This document shows, one piece after another, positions 1 through 11,391 of a DNA stretch of 64,000 nucleotides; positions within the stretch are counted from its first letter, which is position 1; every line of letters begins with the position of its first letter. Source of the stretch: Pseudomonas sp. RIT-PI-r. Lineage in GTDB: Bacteria > Pseudomonadota > Gammaproteobacteria > Pseudomonadales > Pseudomonadaceae. The notes beneath the pieces were generated by a model. The model was not told the DNA's origin and did no database searches. It was given only the letters and a program-made list of their open reading frames with translations. Position numbers and translations under genes: made by a program. The DNA is taken from the NCBI RefSeq assembly GCF_001297015.1, contig NZ_LIGE01000023.1, forward strand, positions 124,001 to 188,000, read 5' to 3'.

Positions 1-62
1 GTCGACGGGACATGCACAAGGCTCCTGCAGCGGGATACAGCGAAATGGACAGTTTCTACTCA

Positions 63-95
63 GGATGAGTATTACTCATGCGACTCATCCTTTTT
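63..95 (+). terminator. Hairpin plus T-run ahead of the MATE gene
   Basis: A perfect 8-bp stem, GGATGAGT (63-70) with ACTCATCC (83-90), is followed directly by TTTTT (91-95), the form of an intrinsic terminator on the plus strand. The 5' arm can instead pair with ACTCAT at 74-79 around a 3-nt loop, so two exclusive hairpins are possible. It could end a gene left of the window or attenuate the MATE gene. Seen in sequence; role inferred. Confidence 0.6.
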
Positions 96-165
96 ATCCC
101 TTTGTGCAATAAATGCCAAACGCCGAGAATCGACGCTCTCCTGCTCCCTCTGAAATCGACTGGTG

Positions 166-1569
166 ATGACCATGCAGCATCCTGTGCGTACCGAACTCTG
201 GGCCATTCTGCGGCTGGCAGGGCCGTTGATCGCTTCACAGTTGGCGCACATGCTGATGGTGCTGACTGACACCCTGATGATGGCGCGCCTCAGCCCGGAA
301 GCGTTGGCCGGTGGCGGTCTCGGTGCGGCGAGCTATTCATTTGTGTCGATTTTCTGCATTGGCGTGATTGCGGCTGTCGGCACGCTGGTGGCGATTCGCA
401 AGGGCGCCGGCGACATCATTGGTGCAGCGCGGCTGACCCAAGCCGGTTTGTGGCTGGCGTGGCTGATGGCGTTGGGCGCCGGGTTACTGCTGTGGAACCT
501 GAAACCGGTGTTGCTGCTGTTCGGCCAGACCGAAACCAACGTCAACGCCGCCGGGCAATTCCTCATCGCCCTGCCCTTTGCCCTGCCTGGCTATCTGAGT
601 TTCATGGCTTTGCGCGGCTTCACCAGTGCGATTGGCCGGGCGACGCCGGTGATGGTTATCAGCCTGGCCGGCACGGTGGCCAACTTCCTGCTCAATTACG
701 CGCTGATCACCGGCATGTTCGGTCTGCCGAAAATGGGTCTGACGGGCATCGGACTGGTCACGGCGATCGTCGCCAATTGCATGGCACTCGCGTTGGCGTG
801 GCACATCCGCCGGCACCCGGCGTATGACGCTTATCCGCTGCGCGCGGGCCTGTCACGGCCGAACCGGCAGTACCTGAAAGAGCTGTGGCGCCTCGGCCTG
901 CCAATCGGCGGCACCTACGCGGTGGAAGTCGGTTTGTTCGCATTTGCGGCGTTGTGCATGGGCACCATGGGCAGCACGCAATTGGGCGCGCACCAGATTG
1001 CTCTGCAAATCGTTTCGGTGGCGTTCATGGTGCCGGCGGGCATGTCGTATGCGATCACCATGCGTGTCGGCCAGCATTACGGCGCCGGGCAATTGAGCGA
1101 TGCGCGGATGTCCGGACGGGTCGGGATCGTCTTCGGCGCCGTGGTGATGCTGGGGTTTGCGATGGTGTTCTGGCTGCTGCCGAATCAGTTGGTCGGGTTG
1201 TTCCTCGATCACAATGATCCGGCGTTTGCCGAGGTGATTCGTCTGGCGGTGAGCCTGTTGGCAGTGGCGGCATGGTTCGAGTTGTTTGATGGCACGCAGA
1301 CGATCGCGATGGGCTGCATTCGTGGACTCAAGGATGCGAAGACCACGTTTCTGGTCGGGCTCGCTTGCTATTGGCTGATTGGTGCGCCGGCGGCGTGGTG
1401 GATGGCGTTCCATTTGAACTGGGGGCCGACGGGTGTCTGGTGGGGATTGGCGCTGGGTCTGGCGTGCGCGGCGGTGAGTTTGACGCTGGCGTTCGAGTGG
1501 AAGATGAAGCGGATGATTCGGCTGGAGCCTGCGCCCTCGAGCCCTTACACAGTCGCCCAGACTGACTGA
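166..1569 (+). CDS. MATE family multidrug efflux protein
   Basis: An inner-membrane exporter of the MATE (NorM-like) family, which expels cationic drugs or metabolites in exchange for Na+ or H+. The product of about 467 residues is the normal family length and is made of about twelve hydrophobic segments in two repeated halves. Start choice is open: GTG at 163, ATG at 166 and ATG at 172 (MQHPVRTELW) are all in frame and none has a good ribosome site; I took the first ATG. It is probably the orthologue of PA5294, judged by its neighbours (a ProE-like protein and Rep). The substrate cannot be told from sequence. It is preceded by an attenuator-like hairpin and followed by a REPIN. Confidence 0.9.
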   Translation: MTMQHPVRTELWAILRLAGPLIASQLAHMLMVLTDTLMMARLSPEALAGGGLGAASYSFVSIFCIGVIAAVGTLVAIRKGAGDIIGAARLTQAGLWLAWLMALGAGLLLWNLKPVLLLFGQTETNVNAAGQFLIALPFALPGYLSFMALRGFTSAIGRATPVMVISLAGTVANFLLNYALITGMFGLPKMGLTGIGLVTAIVANCMALALAWHIRRHPAYDAYPLRAGLSRPNRQYLKELWRLGLPIGGTYAVEVGLFAFAALCMGTMGSTQLGAHQIALQIVSVAFMVPAGMSYAITMRVGQHYGAGQLSDARMSGRVGIVFGAVVMLGFAMVFWLLPNQLVGLFLDHNDPAFAEVIRLAVSLLAVAAWFELFDGTQTIAMGCIRGLKDAKTTFLVGLACYWLIGAPAAWWMAFHLNWGPTGVWWGLALGLACAAVSLTLAFEWKMKRMIRLEPAPSSPYTVAQTD

Positions 1570-1576
1570 GATCCCT

Positions 1577-1665
1577 TGTAGGAGTGAGCCTGCTCGCGAT
1601 AGCGCTGTATCAGTCAGTGCATGATTATCTGACATACCGCTATCGCGAGCAGGCTCACTCCTACA
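1577..1665. repeat. REPIN, family A (GTAGGAGTGAGCCTGCTCGCGAT), arms outward
   Basis: Two inverted copies of the REP unit, beginning GTAGGAGTGAGC and ending in its reverse complement, are separated by about 33 nt. It sits between the convergent MATE and phosphodiesterase genes, where it may also act as a transcript end. Same family as 13338, 15270, 22381, 24990, 41586 and 49593. Confidence 0.9.
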
Positions 1666-1676
1666 GGGTTATGCGT

Positions 1677-3350
1677 TCAACTGACGATTTCCAGGGCTGA
1701 CTGCTGGCTTGAGCCGAAGGTCAGATATTCAACCAGTTCCGCCAGCGGCAACGGCCGGCTGATCAGATAACCCTGCACCTGATCGCAACCAAAGCCGCGC
1801 AGCAGTTCCAGCTGTTCCGGCGTCTCGACCCCCTCCGCCACCACTTCCAGATGCAGGTTGTGCGCGAGATTGATCATCGCGTGCACCAGTTTGCGGTTCT
1901 CCTCGCGCTGCTCCATGCCGCCGACAAAGCTCTTGTCGATCTTCAGCAAGGTGATCGGCAAGCTGTTGAGGTGCACGAACGAGGAAAACCCGGTGCCGAA
2001 ATCATCCAGCGAAAAACGCACACCGAGGCGGCCCAAAGCATCCATGGTCTGCTTGACCAGATCGCTGCGGCGCATCACCGCGGTTTCGGTCAGTTCGAAT
2101 TCCAGCCACTGCGCTTCAACACCGCGTTCAGCGATCAAGCGGCTGAGGGTCGGCAACAACTGGCTGTCCTGAAACTGCCGGAACGACAGGTTGATCGCCA
2201 TGTGCAGCGCCGGCAATCCGCGTTCGCGCAGCGCCTGCATATCACGCAGGGCCCGGGAAATCACCCAGTAACCCAACGGCACAATCAGCCCGCTCTGTTC
2301 GGCCAACGGCACGAATTCGCTGGGCGGCAGCAAGCCACGCTCGCCATGACGCCAGCGCACCAAGGCCTCGAGGCCGACAATCTGGCCGTCCTCAAGATTC
2401 AACCGTGGCTGGTAATGCAGCTCCAGTTCATCGCGACGCAACGCCCGGCGCAGCTCGCTTTCGAGGTCGGCCATGCTCCGTGCATTGCGGTTGATGCGTT
2501 CGTTGAAGATATGAAAGGTGCAGCCCTGCGTGCTCTTGGCCTGCTGCATGGCGATGTGCGCATGCCACATCAGCGGGTCGGCCCCGGCCTGTGCGCGAGC
2601 ATGGGCGATGCCGAGGCTGGAGCCGATCAGCAGGCTTTCGCCATCGACCCAATACGGTTCGGCGAGCGCTTCGGTAATGCGTTCGGCCATCCACTCGGCG
2701 CGTTGCGGCGCGCGGCGGGTATCAATCAACAGGGCGAATTCGTCACTGCCCAGCCGCGCCAGTTGATCGCCGGCCTCCAGCTGACTTTTCAACCGTGCGA
2801 CCACTTGCAGGATCAAGCGATCGCCGGCCTGATGGCCAAGGGCGTCATTGGCATGGCGGAAGTTGTCGAGATCGAGATGGCCGAGGGCCAGGCCACGACC
2901 GTCGTTTTCCGCGAGGCGCGCCGCAAGCAAGGTCTGAAAACCCTGTCGGTTGGCGATGCCGGTCAGCGGATCCTGTTCGGCGAGGCGCTGCAGGGTGTTT
3001 TCGAGAACGCCGCGTTCGCGCACATGGCGCAGGCAACGGCGCAGCATGCCGGCGTCAAGGGCGTCGAACACCAGCCAGTCACTGACGCCAACCGGCGCGG
3101 TGTCCGGTTCGTGTTCCAGCAGCAATACCGTCGGCAGGCTGCAACGACCGGGTGCCGGTTGCAACGCCGGAATCGTCAACAACACCGCGTGGCGGTTGTC
3201 TTCGAACAAACTGCTGACCGACTCCCAGCTCGGGGCGCTGATCAGCACCGCCGCGCTGCCCATTGGAGCCAGACACTCACGCAATAACGCTGTCCACGCT
3301 GGCTCTTCGGCCAGTAGCAGCAAACGCAAGGGTTCGACAGGCGTAGACAA
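1677..3350 (-). CDS. GGDEF/EAL c-di-GMP phosphodiesterase (ProE-like)
   Basis: A 557-residue regulator of cyclic di-GMP. Residues 1-110 look like a degenerate receiver domain, about 120-285 a GGDEF domain and about 300-545 an EAL domain. The cyclase signature reads GSDEF (201-205), so diguanylate cyclase activity is doubtful, although such domains can still bind GTP. The EAL domain keeps EAL (328-330), TET (421-423) and DDFGTG (449-454), the residues expected of an active phosphodiesterase. Position beside the MATE gene and rep matches PA5295 (ProE) of P. aeruginosa, a highly active phosphodiesterase by my recollection. Likely role: lowering c-di-GMP and so exopolysaccharide and biofilm output. 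No N-terminal membrane segment is seen. Confidence 0.9.
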   Translation of the reverse strand: MSTPVEPLRLLLLAEEPAWTALLRECLAPMGSAAVLISAPSWESVSSLFEDNRHAVLLTIPALQPAPGRCSLPTVLLLEHEPDTAPVGVSDWLVFDALDAGMLRRCLRHVRERGVLENTLQRLAEQDPLTGIANRQGFQTLLAARLAENDGRGLALGHLDLDNFRHANDALGHQAGDRLILQVVARLKSQLEAGDQLARLGSDEFALLIDTRRAPQRAEWMAERITEALAEPYWVDGESLLIGSSLGIAHARAQAGADPLMWHAHIAMQQAKSTQGCTFHIFNERINRNARSMADLESELRRALRRDELELHYQPRLNLEDGQIVGLEALVRWRHGERGLLPPSEFVPLAEQSGLIVPLGYWVISRALRDMQALRERGLPALHMAINLSFRQFQDSQLLPTLSRLIAERGVEAQWLEFELTETAVMRRSDLVKQTMDALGRLGVRFSLDDFGTGFSSFVHLNSLPITLLKIDKSFVGGMEQREENRKLVHAMINLAHNLHLEVVAEGVETPEQLELLRGFGCDQVQGYLISRPLPLAELVEYLTFGSSQQSALEIVS

Positions 3351-3613
3351 GCTAGCTCCCTAGACTCTGCAATGATGTGGGCGGGGGCATTATGCCGTTG
3401 CTATGACCAATGACCAAATGACAACGGTTATCGAAACGTTATTTTGTGTCACGAATGAGTACATTAGCCGCAAAATCACCGCGCATCCTCCGCGAAAGTA
3501 ACAAAACCGGCAAATTTGAATCGCGTGGTACGTCACAAGTCGGACAGAGCAGCACAAATCTCTGAGCCTGTTAAAATGCCGGCCCATTTCGTCAACGACT
3601 CCCGAATTTTCGT

Positions 3614-6255
<2,642 letters not shown>

Positions 6256-6273
6256 GCCACACCGCAATACCCC

Positions 6274-6363
6274 TGTGGGAGCGAGCCTGCTCGCGAATGC
6301 TTAGGGTCAGTCGACATCTTGATTGACTGATACACCGCTTTCGCGAGCAGGCTCGCTCCCACA
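6274..6363. repeat. REPIN, family B (GTGGGAGCGAGCCTGCTCGCGA), arms outward
   Basis: Inverted REP units that differ from family A by GTGGGAGCGAGC in place of GTAGGAGTGAGC. The inner spacer ends in TGACTGATACACCGCTTTCG, which is shared with the copy at 20117. It lies between the convergent xpt and acetyl-CoA hydrolase genes. Confidence 0.9.
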
Positions 6364-6383
6364 GTGGGTTTTGCGGTGGGCAG

Positions 6384-8306
6384 TTACTGCGCGGTGGCCT
6401 TCAAACCTGTGAGGAGCAGGCGTTGGAACAGGTCTTCTTTCAGGCCTTCCGGGTTTGTCAGTTGCATGCGCTCAAGGTGCTCGGGATATAGCGATGCCTC
6501 TGGTGCATCGAGGGCAGCCTTGCCCAGTTCGAGGATCTCGGTGAGTTTGAATTTGCTCTTCAGCCAGTTCAGCGCCCGCAGCAAATCCCGTTCAATCGCG
6601 GTGAAATCACAGCCCAGCGGGTACTCCGGAAACAGGTTCGGATGCCGCGCGGCAATCGCCTGCAAACGCTGCGGCGTGTTGTCGGCGAAGCGTGGGTCGA
6701 GGCGGAAATCCTTCGGCAGCTTGCCGACTTTTTGCGCTTGTTCGATAAGTCCCTGCTGGAAGCGTGAGTCGCTGATGTTCAGCAGCGACTCGATCACCAC
6801 GGCGTCGGATTTGCCGCGCAGATCGGCAATGCCGTATTCGGTCACGACGATATCGCGCAGATGCCGTGGGATCGTGCAGTGGCCGTACTCCCAAACGATG
6901 TTGGAACTGACATCGCCACCCGACTCGCGCCAGCTGCGCAGAATCAGAATCGAACGGGCATCGTGCAGCGCATGCCCCTGCGCCACGAAGTTGTACTGCC
7001 CGCCGACACCGCTGAGCACTCGTCCGTCTTCCAGTTGATCCGCCACACCGGCGCCGAGCAGAGTCATGGTGAACACGGTGTTGATGAACCGCGCATCGAG
7101 GCGTTGCAAGCGCTTGAGTTCTTCCTGCCCATACAGCTCGTTGATGTAGCTGATGCGGGTCATGTTGAATTCGAGGCGCTTGCTCTGCGGCAGCTCGCGC
7201 AGGCGCTCGTAGAAACTGCGCGGGCCGAGAAAGAACCCGCCGTGCACCGAGATGCCGTCAATCTGCGCGGCCTCGTCGAGGGTGCCGGCGTTGGCCTGTT
7301 CCTGGGTCGGCACATCGGGATAAACCTTGCGCCGAATGATCCCGGCATCCGCCAGCACCAGCAGGCCATTGACGAACATTTCGCTGCAACCGTACAGGCC
7401 TTTGGCGAACGGGCCGGTGCCGCCCTCACGGTGGATCAGTTGCGCCCATTGGCTAAGGTTGATGTCATCGAGCAACGCCTGATAACCGACGTTATCCGCC
7501 TGACGTGCGAGCAGCGCGGCGGTCAGCGCATCGCCCATCGAACCGATACCAATCTGCAACGTGCCGCCGTCGCGCACCAGCGTACTGGCGTGCACACCAA
7601 TGAAATGATCCTGAAAGCCCACCGGCATGTTCGGCGTAGAAAACAGCGTGCTGCTGTCCTTTGCATCGATCAGCAGGTCGAAGGTGTCGATGTCGACCTC
7701 GGCATCGCCGGGCATGTAGGGCAGATCGGTGTGCACCTGGCCAACCAGCAGAATGGTCTCGCCCGCGTCGCGGCGCTTGGCGATCATCGGCAACAGGTCG
7801 AGGGTGATGTCCGGGTTGCAGCTCAGGCTCAGTCGATCCGGATGTTCGCTGCTGCTGGCGAGCAACTGCGCCACCAGGTTCAGCCCGGCAGCGTTGATGT
7901 CACGGGCGGCATGACTGTAATTGCTGCTGACGTAATCCTGCTGAGCCGGCGCGCTGTTGAGCAGGCTGCCGGGTTGCATGAAGAATTGTTCGATGCGGAT
8001 GTTCGCGGGCAGGCTGTCGCGGTGCAGGTCGGCGAGGAAATCGAATTCCGGGTAGTCACCGAAGACACGTTCGACGAAGGGTTCGATGAAGCGCTTTTGC
8101 AAACCGTCGCCCAGTGCAGGGCGGCCAAGACACAGCGCGGTGTAGATCGTCAGCTGCCGCTCGGGCAGGCCTTTGATCCGCCGGTACAGCGCGTTGACGA
8201 AGTGATTGGGTTTGCCCAGGCCAAGCGGCATGCCCATGTGGATATGCGCCGGCAAGCGCGCCAGCACGTCGTCCACTGCTTGTTCGATCGAACACAACTG
8301 CACCAT
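6384..8306 (-). CDS. Acetyl-CoA hydrolase/transferase family protein
   Basis: A 640-residue cytoplasmic enzyme of the acetyl-CoA hydrolase / CoA-transferase family, which moves or removes CoA from short acyl-CoAs through a glutamyl-CoA intermediate. The C-terminal half carries the family landmarks (GVGGQYNFVAQGH, IVTEYGIADLRGKSD-like segment and a DPRFAD segment). It is longer than the usual 500-odd residues because of N-terminal and C-terminal extensions (PLGCDFTAIERD at the end). The start has AGGAGG about 6 nt upstream. The substrate is not evident. It is a single gene flanked by a REPIN downstream and a MITE-like repeat upstream. Confidence 0.85.
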   Translation of the reverse strand: MVQLCSIEQAVDDVLARLPAHIHMGMPLGLGKPNHFVNALYRRIKGLPERQLTIYTALCLGRPALGDGLQKRFIEPFVERVFGDYPEFDFLADLHRDSLPANIRIEQFFMQPGSLLNSAPAQQDYVSSNYSHAARDINAAGLNLVAQLLASSSEHPDRLSLSCNPDITLDLLPMIAKRRDAGETILLVGQVHTDLPYMPGDAEVDIDTFDLLIDAKDSSTLFSTPNMPVGFQDHFIGVHASTLVRDGGTLQIGIGSMGDALTAALLARQADNVGYQALLDDINLSQWAQLIHREGGTGPFAKGLYGCSEMFVNGLLVLADAGIIRRKVYPDVPTQEQANAGTLDEAAQIDGISVHGGFFLGPRSFYERLRELPQSKRLEFNMTRISYINELYGQEELKRLQRLDARFINTVFTMTLLGAGVADQLEDGRVLSGVGGQYNFVAQGHALHDARSILILRSWRESGGDVSSNIVWEYGHCTIPRHLRDIVVTEYGIADLRGKSDAVVIESLLNISDSRFQQGLIEQAQKVGKLPKDFRLDPRFADNTPQRLQAIAARHPNLFPEYPLGCDFTAIERDLLRALNWLKSKFKLTEILELGKAALDAPEASLYPEHLERMQLTNPEGLKEDLFQRLLLTGLKATAQ

Positions 8307-8385
8307 CTGAAGCCTCCTGCCCGTTCCGTGAATAGGGGTAGACCGAGCTTGCCTTGAGTTTGCTGCAAAGAACAGCTTCAGATTG

Positions 8386-8556
8386 CCCTCACCCTAACCC
8401 TCTCCCAGAGGTAGAGGGGACTGATTGGGGGTTGCTGTGAAGATACGCCGACGTGAAAGTGATGTGCTGAATCCATAATCGCTAAGGTCTTTCAGGTCGA
8501 TGTATAACGCCAGACACCGCGGTCGGCCCCCTCTCCCTCCGGGAGAGGGCTGGGCG
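8386..8556. repeat. MITE-like element of P. fluorescens, about 170 bp
   Basis: Inverted terminal parts rich in CCCTCTCCC: CCCTCACCCTAACCC at the left and CCCTCTCCC TCC GGGAGAGGG at the right (8529-8556), around a core containing TGAATCCATAATCG and TTTCAGGTCGATG. I recognise this layout as a common short non-coding repeat of P. fluorescens genomes. Together with the terminator at 8595 it fills the 331-bp gap between the hydrolase and cytochrome genes; no gene is seen there. Confidence 0.7.
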
Positions 8557-8594
8557 GGCGGCGTTCCGATGAGGGGCTCTTGAATCGCAGGCAC

Positions 8595-8622
8595 AAAAAA
8601 ACCGTCCGAAGACGGTTTTTTT
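8595..8622 (-). terminator. Intrinsic terminator of the cytochrome c5 gene
   Basis: AAAAAAACCGTC TTC-type hairpin: ACCGTC (8601-8606) pairs with GACGGT (8611-8616), flanked by A and T tracts on both sides, so it works on either strand. It lies 16 nt past the cytochrome stop codon. Confidence 0.85.
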
Positions 8623-8637
8623 CATCAGAAGCGCGGC

Positions 8638-9063
8638 TTATTTCAGACCGGACATCTTCTCGATCGCGCCCTTCAGGTCAGCATCGGTGCAATCGGCACA
8701 GGTGCCTTTTGGCGGCATGGCGTTGATGCCGGTGATGGCCTTGGCCAGGATGCCGTCGAGGCCGCCCTGGTGATCGGCGCGCTCCTTCCAGGCGGCGGTG
8801 TCACCGATTTTCGGCGCGCCCAACAGGCCAGAACCATGGCAAGCGTTGCAATGTTTGGCAATGATTGAGTCTGGAGTCTTGGCATCACCGCCGCCGGCAG
8901 TCGCAGCCACTTCCATCCCTTTGCATTCCTGCCCTTGGACACACACCTGGCCGACCGGCTCTAGGCGTTTGGCAATGTCGTCATTCGTCGCAGCTTGAGC
9001 GCTGACAGCCCAGAGGGCCAGTACGGTTGCTGGTGCAGCCAGCATTTTCATAATTAGATTCAC
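8638..9063 (-). CDS. cycB: Cytochrome c5
   Basis: A small periplasmic class I cytochrome c that carries electrons in respiration. A signal peptide (MKMLAAPATVLALWAVSAQA) is followed by a short linker and the haem site CNACH with GAPKIGD behind it; the pair of cysteines near the C-terminus (GTCADCTD) is the disulfide typical of cytochrome c5. Start: GTG at 9063 has GAGGG at proper distance, while ATG at 9051 lacks a ribosome site, so the GTG is preferred. The gene is monocistronic and ends at a clear terminator. Known context: cyt c5 next to pauR and dadX in Pseudomonas. Confidence 0.92.
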   Translation of the reverse strand: MNLIMKMLAAPATVLALWAVSAQAATNDDIAKRLEPVGQVCVQGQECKGMEVAATAGGGDAKTPDSIIAKHCNACHGSGLLGAPKIGDTAAWKERADHQGGLDGILAKAITGINAMPPKGTCADCTDADLKGAIEKMSGLK

Positions 9064-9232
9064 GCGTTCACCCTCAATGGTGGCTATTCACGCCTGCGGC
9101 CACGGTTCGCAGGCGGGCGCAAGTATAGCGGGTAGCCCGCCACACTGAAACAACCCCATAGTCGAAGGGGTTATACCGCACGGTAGAAAAACTGTTCGGA
9201 TGCCTTTGCCATCATGGCTTGGCACCTCTTTG

Positions 9233-9781
9233 TTAAAAATTCGCCGGCGTGGCTGCGCTGATTAGTCGCGCAGGCGCGTCGAACGGATTACGAAAACGAT
9301 GCGGCTTGGTACTTTCAAAGTAGTAGCTGTCGCCGGCTTCGAGAATAAAAGTTTCCAGACCCACCACCAGTTCCAGACGACCTTCCACCAGAATCCCGGT
9401 TTCCTCGCCTTCATGGGTGAGCATTTCCTCGCCGGTATCTGCGCCCGGCGGATAGATTTCATTGAGGAAGGCGATGGCGCGACTGGGGTGCGCGCGGCCG
9501 ACCAGTTTCATGGTCACGGCGCCGTCGGAAATGTCGATCAGCTCGTTGGCCTTGTAGACGATCTGGGTCGGGACTTCTTGCAGAATTTCTTCGGAAAAGA
9601 ACTCGACCATGGACATGGGAATGCCGCCCAGTACCTTTCTCAGCGAACTGATCGAAGGACTGACGCTGTTCTTTTCGATCATCGAAATGGTGCTGTTGGT
9701 GACGCCCGCGCGTTTGGCGAGTTCACGCTGGGAAAGCCCTTTGAGCTTGCGGATCGATTGCAGTCGTTCACCGACGTCCAA
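9233..9781 (-). CDS. pauR: PauR-like XRE-cupin transcriptional repressor
   Basis: A 182-residue regulator with an XRE helix-turn-helix at about residues 8-62 (LSQRELAKRAGVTNSTIS) and a C-terminal cupin sensor domain from about 110. PauR of P. aeruginosa (PA5301) represses the polyamine catabolic gamma-glutamylation genes; the sequence start, length and position between cyt c5 and dadX agree. Translation starts at TTG (9781) with AGGAGG 9 nt upstream, a rare start that may hold expression low. It faces the same way as the dad genes but lies 88 nt past the racemase start side, so it may have its own promoter. Its likely targets, a PauB-type oxidase and PauC, lie 4-12 kb away. Confidence 0.88.
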   Translation of the reverse strand: MDVGERLQSIRKLKGLSQRELAKRAGVTNSTISMIEKNSVSPSISSLRKVLGGIPMSMVEFFSEEILQEVPTQIVYKANELIDISDGAVTMKLVGRAHPSRAIAFLNEIYPPGADTGEEMLTHEGEETGILVEGRLELVVGLETFILEAGDSYYFESTKPHRFRNPFDAPARLISAATPANF

Positions 9782-9869
9782 GGCGCGAGCCTCCTGATGT
9801 TGTAAGAATATTGAGCGTTATCATGGCGACAGCGTTCAGTATTTACAACACTTGACCCCCGCAGCAGCC

Positions 9870-10943
9870 TTAACCCTCGGAATAGAGCCTTGGCACCCGA
9901 CGCAGGTTGCAGAAGATCTGGTACGGAATCGTGTCGGCCCACTGCGCCACTTCGCTGGCGAGAATGTTTTTGCCCCACAGCTCGACGGTGGAACCGAGGT
10001 CGGCTTCCGGCACATCCGTCAGGTCGATGCAGAGCATGTCCATCGACACGCGACCGAGAATGCGACTGCGTTTGCCCGCCACTAATACCGGCGTGCCGGT
10101 CGGCGCCTGACGCGGGTAGCCGTCGGCGTAACCCATGGCGACCACGCCGATGCGCATTGGTTTGTCGGTGATGAACTTGGCGCCGTAACCCACCGGTTCG
10201 CCGGCCGGCAGCTCACGCACGCAGATGACTTTCGACTCCAGGGTCATCACCGGTTGCAGACGATCGGCAACGGCGTTGGCTTCTTCGAACGGGGTCGCGC
10301 CGTACAGCATGATGCCCGGGCGCACCCAGTCGCTGTGAATCTGCGGCCAACCGAGCACGGCCGGCGAGTTGCGCAAGCTGACTTCCGCCGCCAGGCCCTG
10401 ACGCGCCGTCTCAAACACCGCGACCTGTTCGGCGCTGCTCTGTGCGTGCAGTTCATCGGCGCGGGCGAAGTGGCTCATCAAGACGATTTTCGCCACTTTG
10501 CCACTGGCCAGCAGACGCTGATAAGCCGCCGGATAATCCTTCGGATGCAGGCCAACACGGTGCATGCCCGAATCGAGCTTCAACCACACGGTGATCGGCT
10601 TGCTCAGCGTCGCCTGCTCAATTGCTTCGAGCTGCCACAGCGAATGCACCACGGTCCACAAATCATGCTCGACGATCAACGCCAGCTCATCGGCTTCGAA
10701 GATGCCTTCGAGCAACAACACCGGGGCCTTGATGCCGGCCGCGCGCAGCTCCAGCGCTTCCTCGATGCAGGCCACCGCGAAACCATCGGCCTCGGCTTCC
10801 AGCGCCTGTGCGCAACGCACCGCGCCATGCCCGTAGGCATCGGCCTTGATCACCGCGAGCGCCCTGGCGCCGGTGACTTCGCGGGCAATTCGGTAGTTGT
10901 GGCGCAGGGCTTCTAGGTCGATCAGGGCACGGGCAGGACGCAT
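9870..10943 (-). CDS. dadX: Catabolic alanine racemase
   Basis: PLP enzyme that interconverts L- and D-alanine. The 357 residues contain the PLP lysine Lys33 in [11 protein letters not shown] and the second catalytic tyrosine in the MGYADGYPR region. It lies behind dadA and a RidA gene in one direction, so it should feed D-alanine to DadA during growth on L-alanine; this context, not the sequence alone, points to DadX rather than the biosynthetic Alr. Start ATG 10943; 94 nt separate it from the ridA stop. Regulation by the divergent Lrp-type protein is expected. Confidence 0.93.
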   Translation of the reverse strand: MRPARALIDLEALRHNYRIAREVTGARALAVIKADAYGHGAVRCAQALEAEADGFAVACIEEALELRAAGIKAPVLLLEGIFEADELALIVEHDLWTVVHSLWQLEAIEQATLSKPITVWLKLDSGMHRVGLHPKDYPAAYQRLLASGKVAKIVLMSHFARADELHAQSSAEQVAVFETARQGLAAEVSLRNSPAVLGWPQIHSDWVRPGIMLYGATPFEEANAVADRLQPVMTLESKVICVRELPAGEPVGYGAKFITDKPMRIGVVAMGYADGYPRQAPTGTPVLVAGKRSRILGRVSMDMLCIDLTDVPEADLGSTVELWGKNILASEVAQWADTIPYQIFCNLRRVPRLYSEG

Positions 10944-11037
10944 GGCGGCAGACTTCTAGGCGGTCATGGGAAGAAAAACCGGCGCCGACTGACGACGTGA
11001 ACCGCCAACAGCGCCGGGAGAGGGATCTTTACAACGG

Positions 11038-11391
11038 TTACGGCAGTGCGGCGACGATAGAAATTTCTACCAGAATGCTCGGCTTGGCCATTTTCGCTTC
11101 GACGGTGGCACGGGCCGGGGCAGCGCCTTTTGGCAGCCACTGATCCCACACCGAGTTCATCCCGGCGAAGTGCTCATCGATGCCGTTCAGGTAGATCGTC
11201 GCCGACAACAGGTGTTGCTTGTCGGTGCCGGCCAGATCAAGCAAACGCTCGATGTTGGCCAGTACGTCGCGGGTCTGCTGTTCAATCCCGGCGTCGAAGT
11301 CGTCGCCGACCTGCCCCGCCAGATACACGGTGCCGTTGTGGCTGACGATCTGACTCATGCGCTCATTGGTGAGCTGGCGCTGGATTGACAT
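11038..11391 (-). CDS. RidA family protein of the dad operon
   Basis: A 117-residue RidA/YjgF homologue. RidA proteins hydrolyse reactive enamine/imine intermediates released by amino acid oxidising and PLP enzymes, which fits its position between the D-amino acid dehydrogenase and the alanine racemase. Its ATG lies inside the end of dadA (29-nt overlap, 11363-11391), so translation is probably coupled. The conserved family segments GTVYLAGQV and [16 protein letters not shown] are visible. A second, canonical RidA (40371) is encoded behind spoT. Confidence 0.9.
   Translation of the reverse strand: MSIQRQLTNERMSQIVSHNGTVYLAGQVGDDFDAGIEQQTRDVLANIERLLDLAGTDKQHLLSATIYLNGIDEHFAGMNSVWDQWLPKGAAPARATVEAKMAKPSILVEISIVAALP

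Noticed and set aside
1851-3287. 478-codon open frame on the plus strand
   Set aside because: Antisense to the GGDEF/EAL gene, whose motifs are in place on the minus strand.
9153-9172. AACCCC...GGGGTT hairpin downstream of pauR as a terminator
   Set aside because: The stem is 6 bp and lacks a T-run on the pauR strand; it could as well belong to the cytochrome promoter region.
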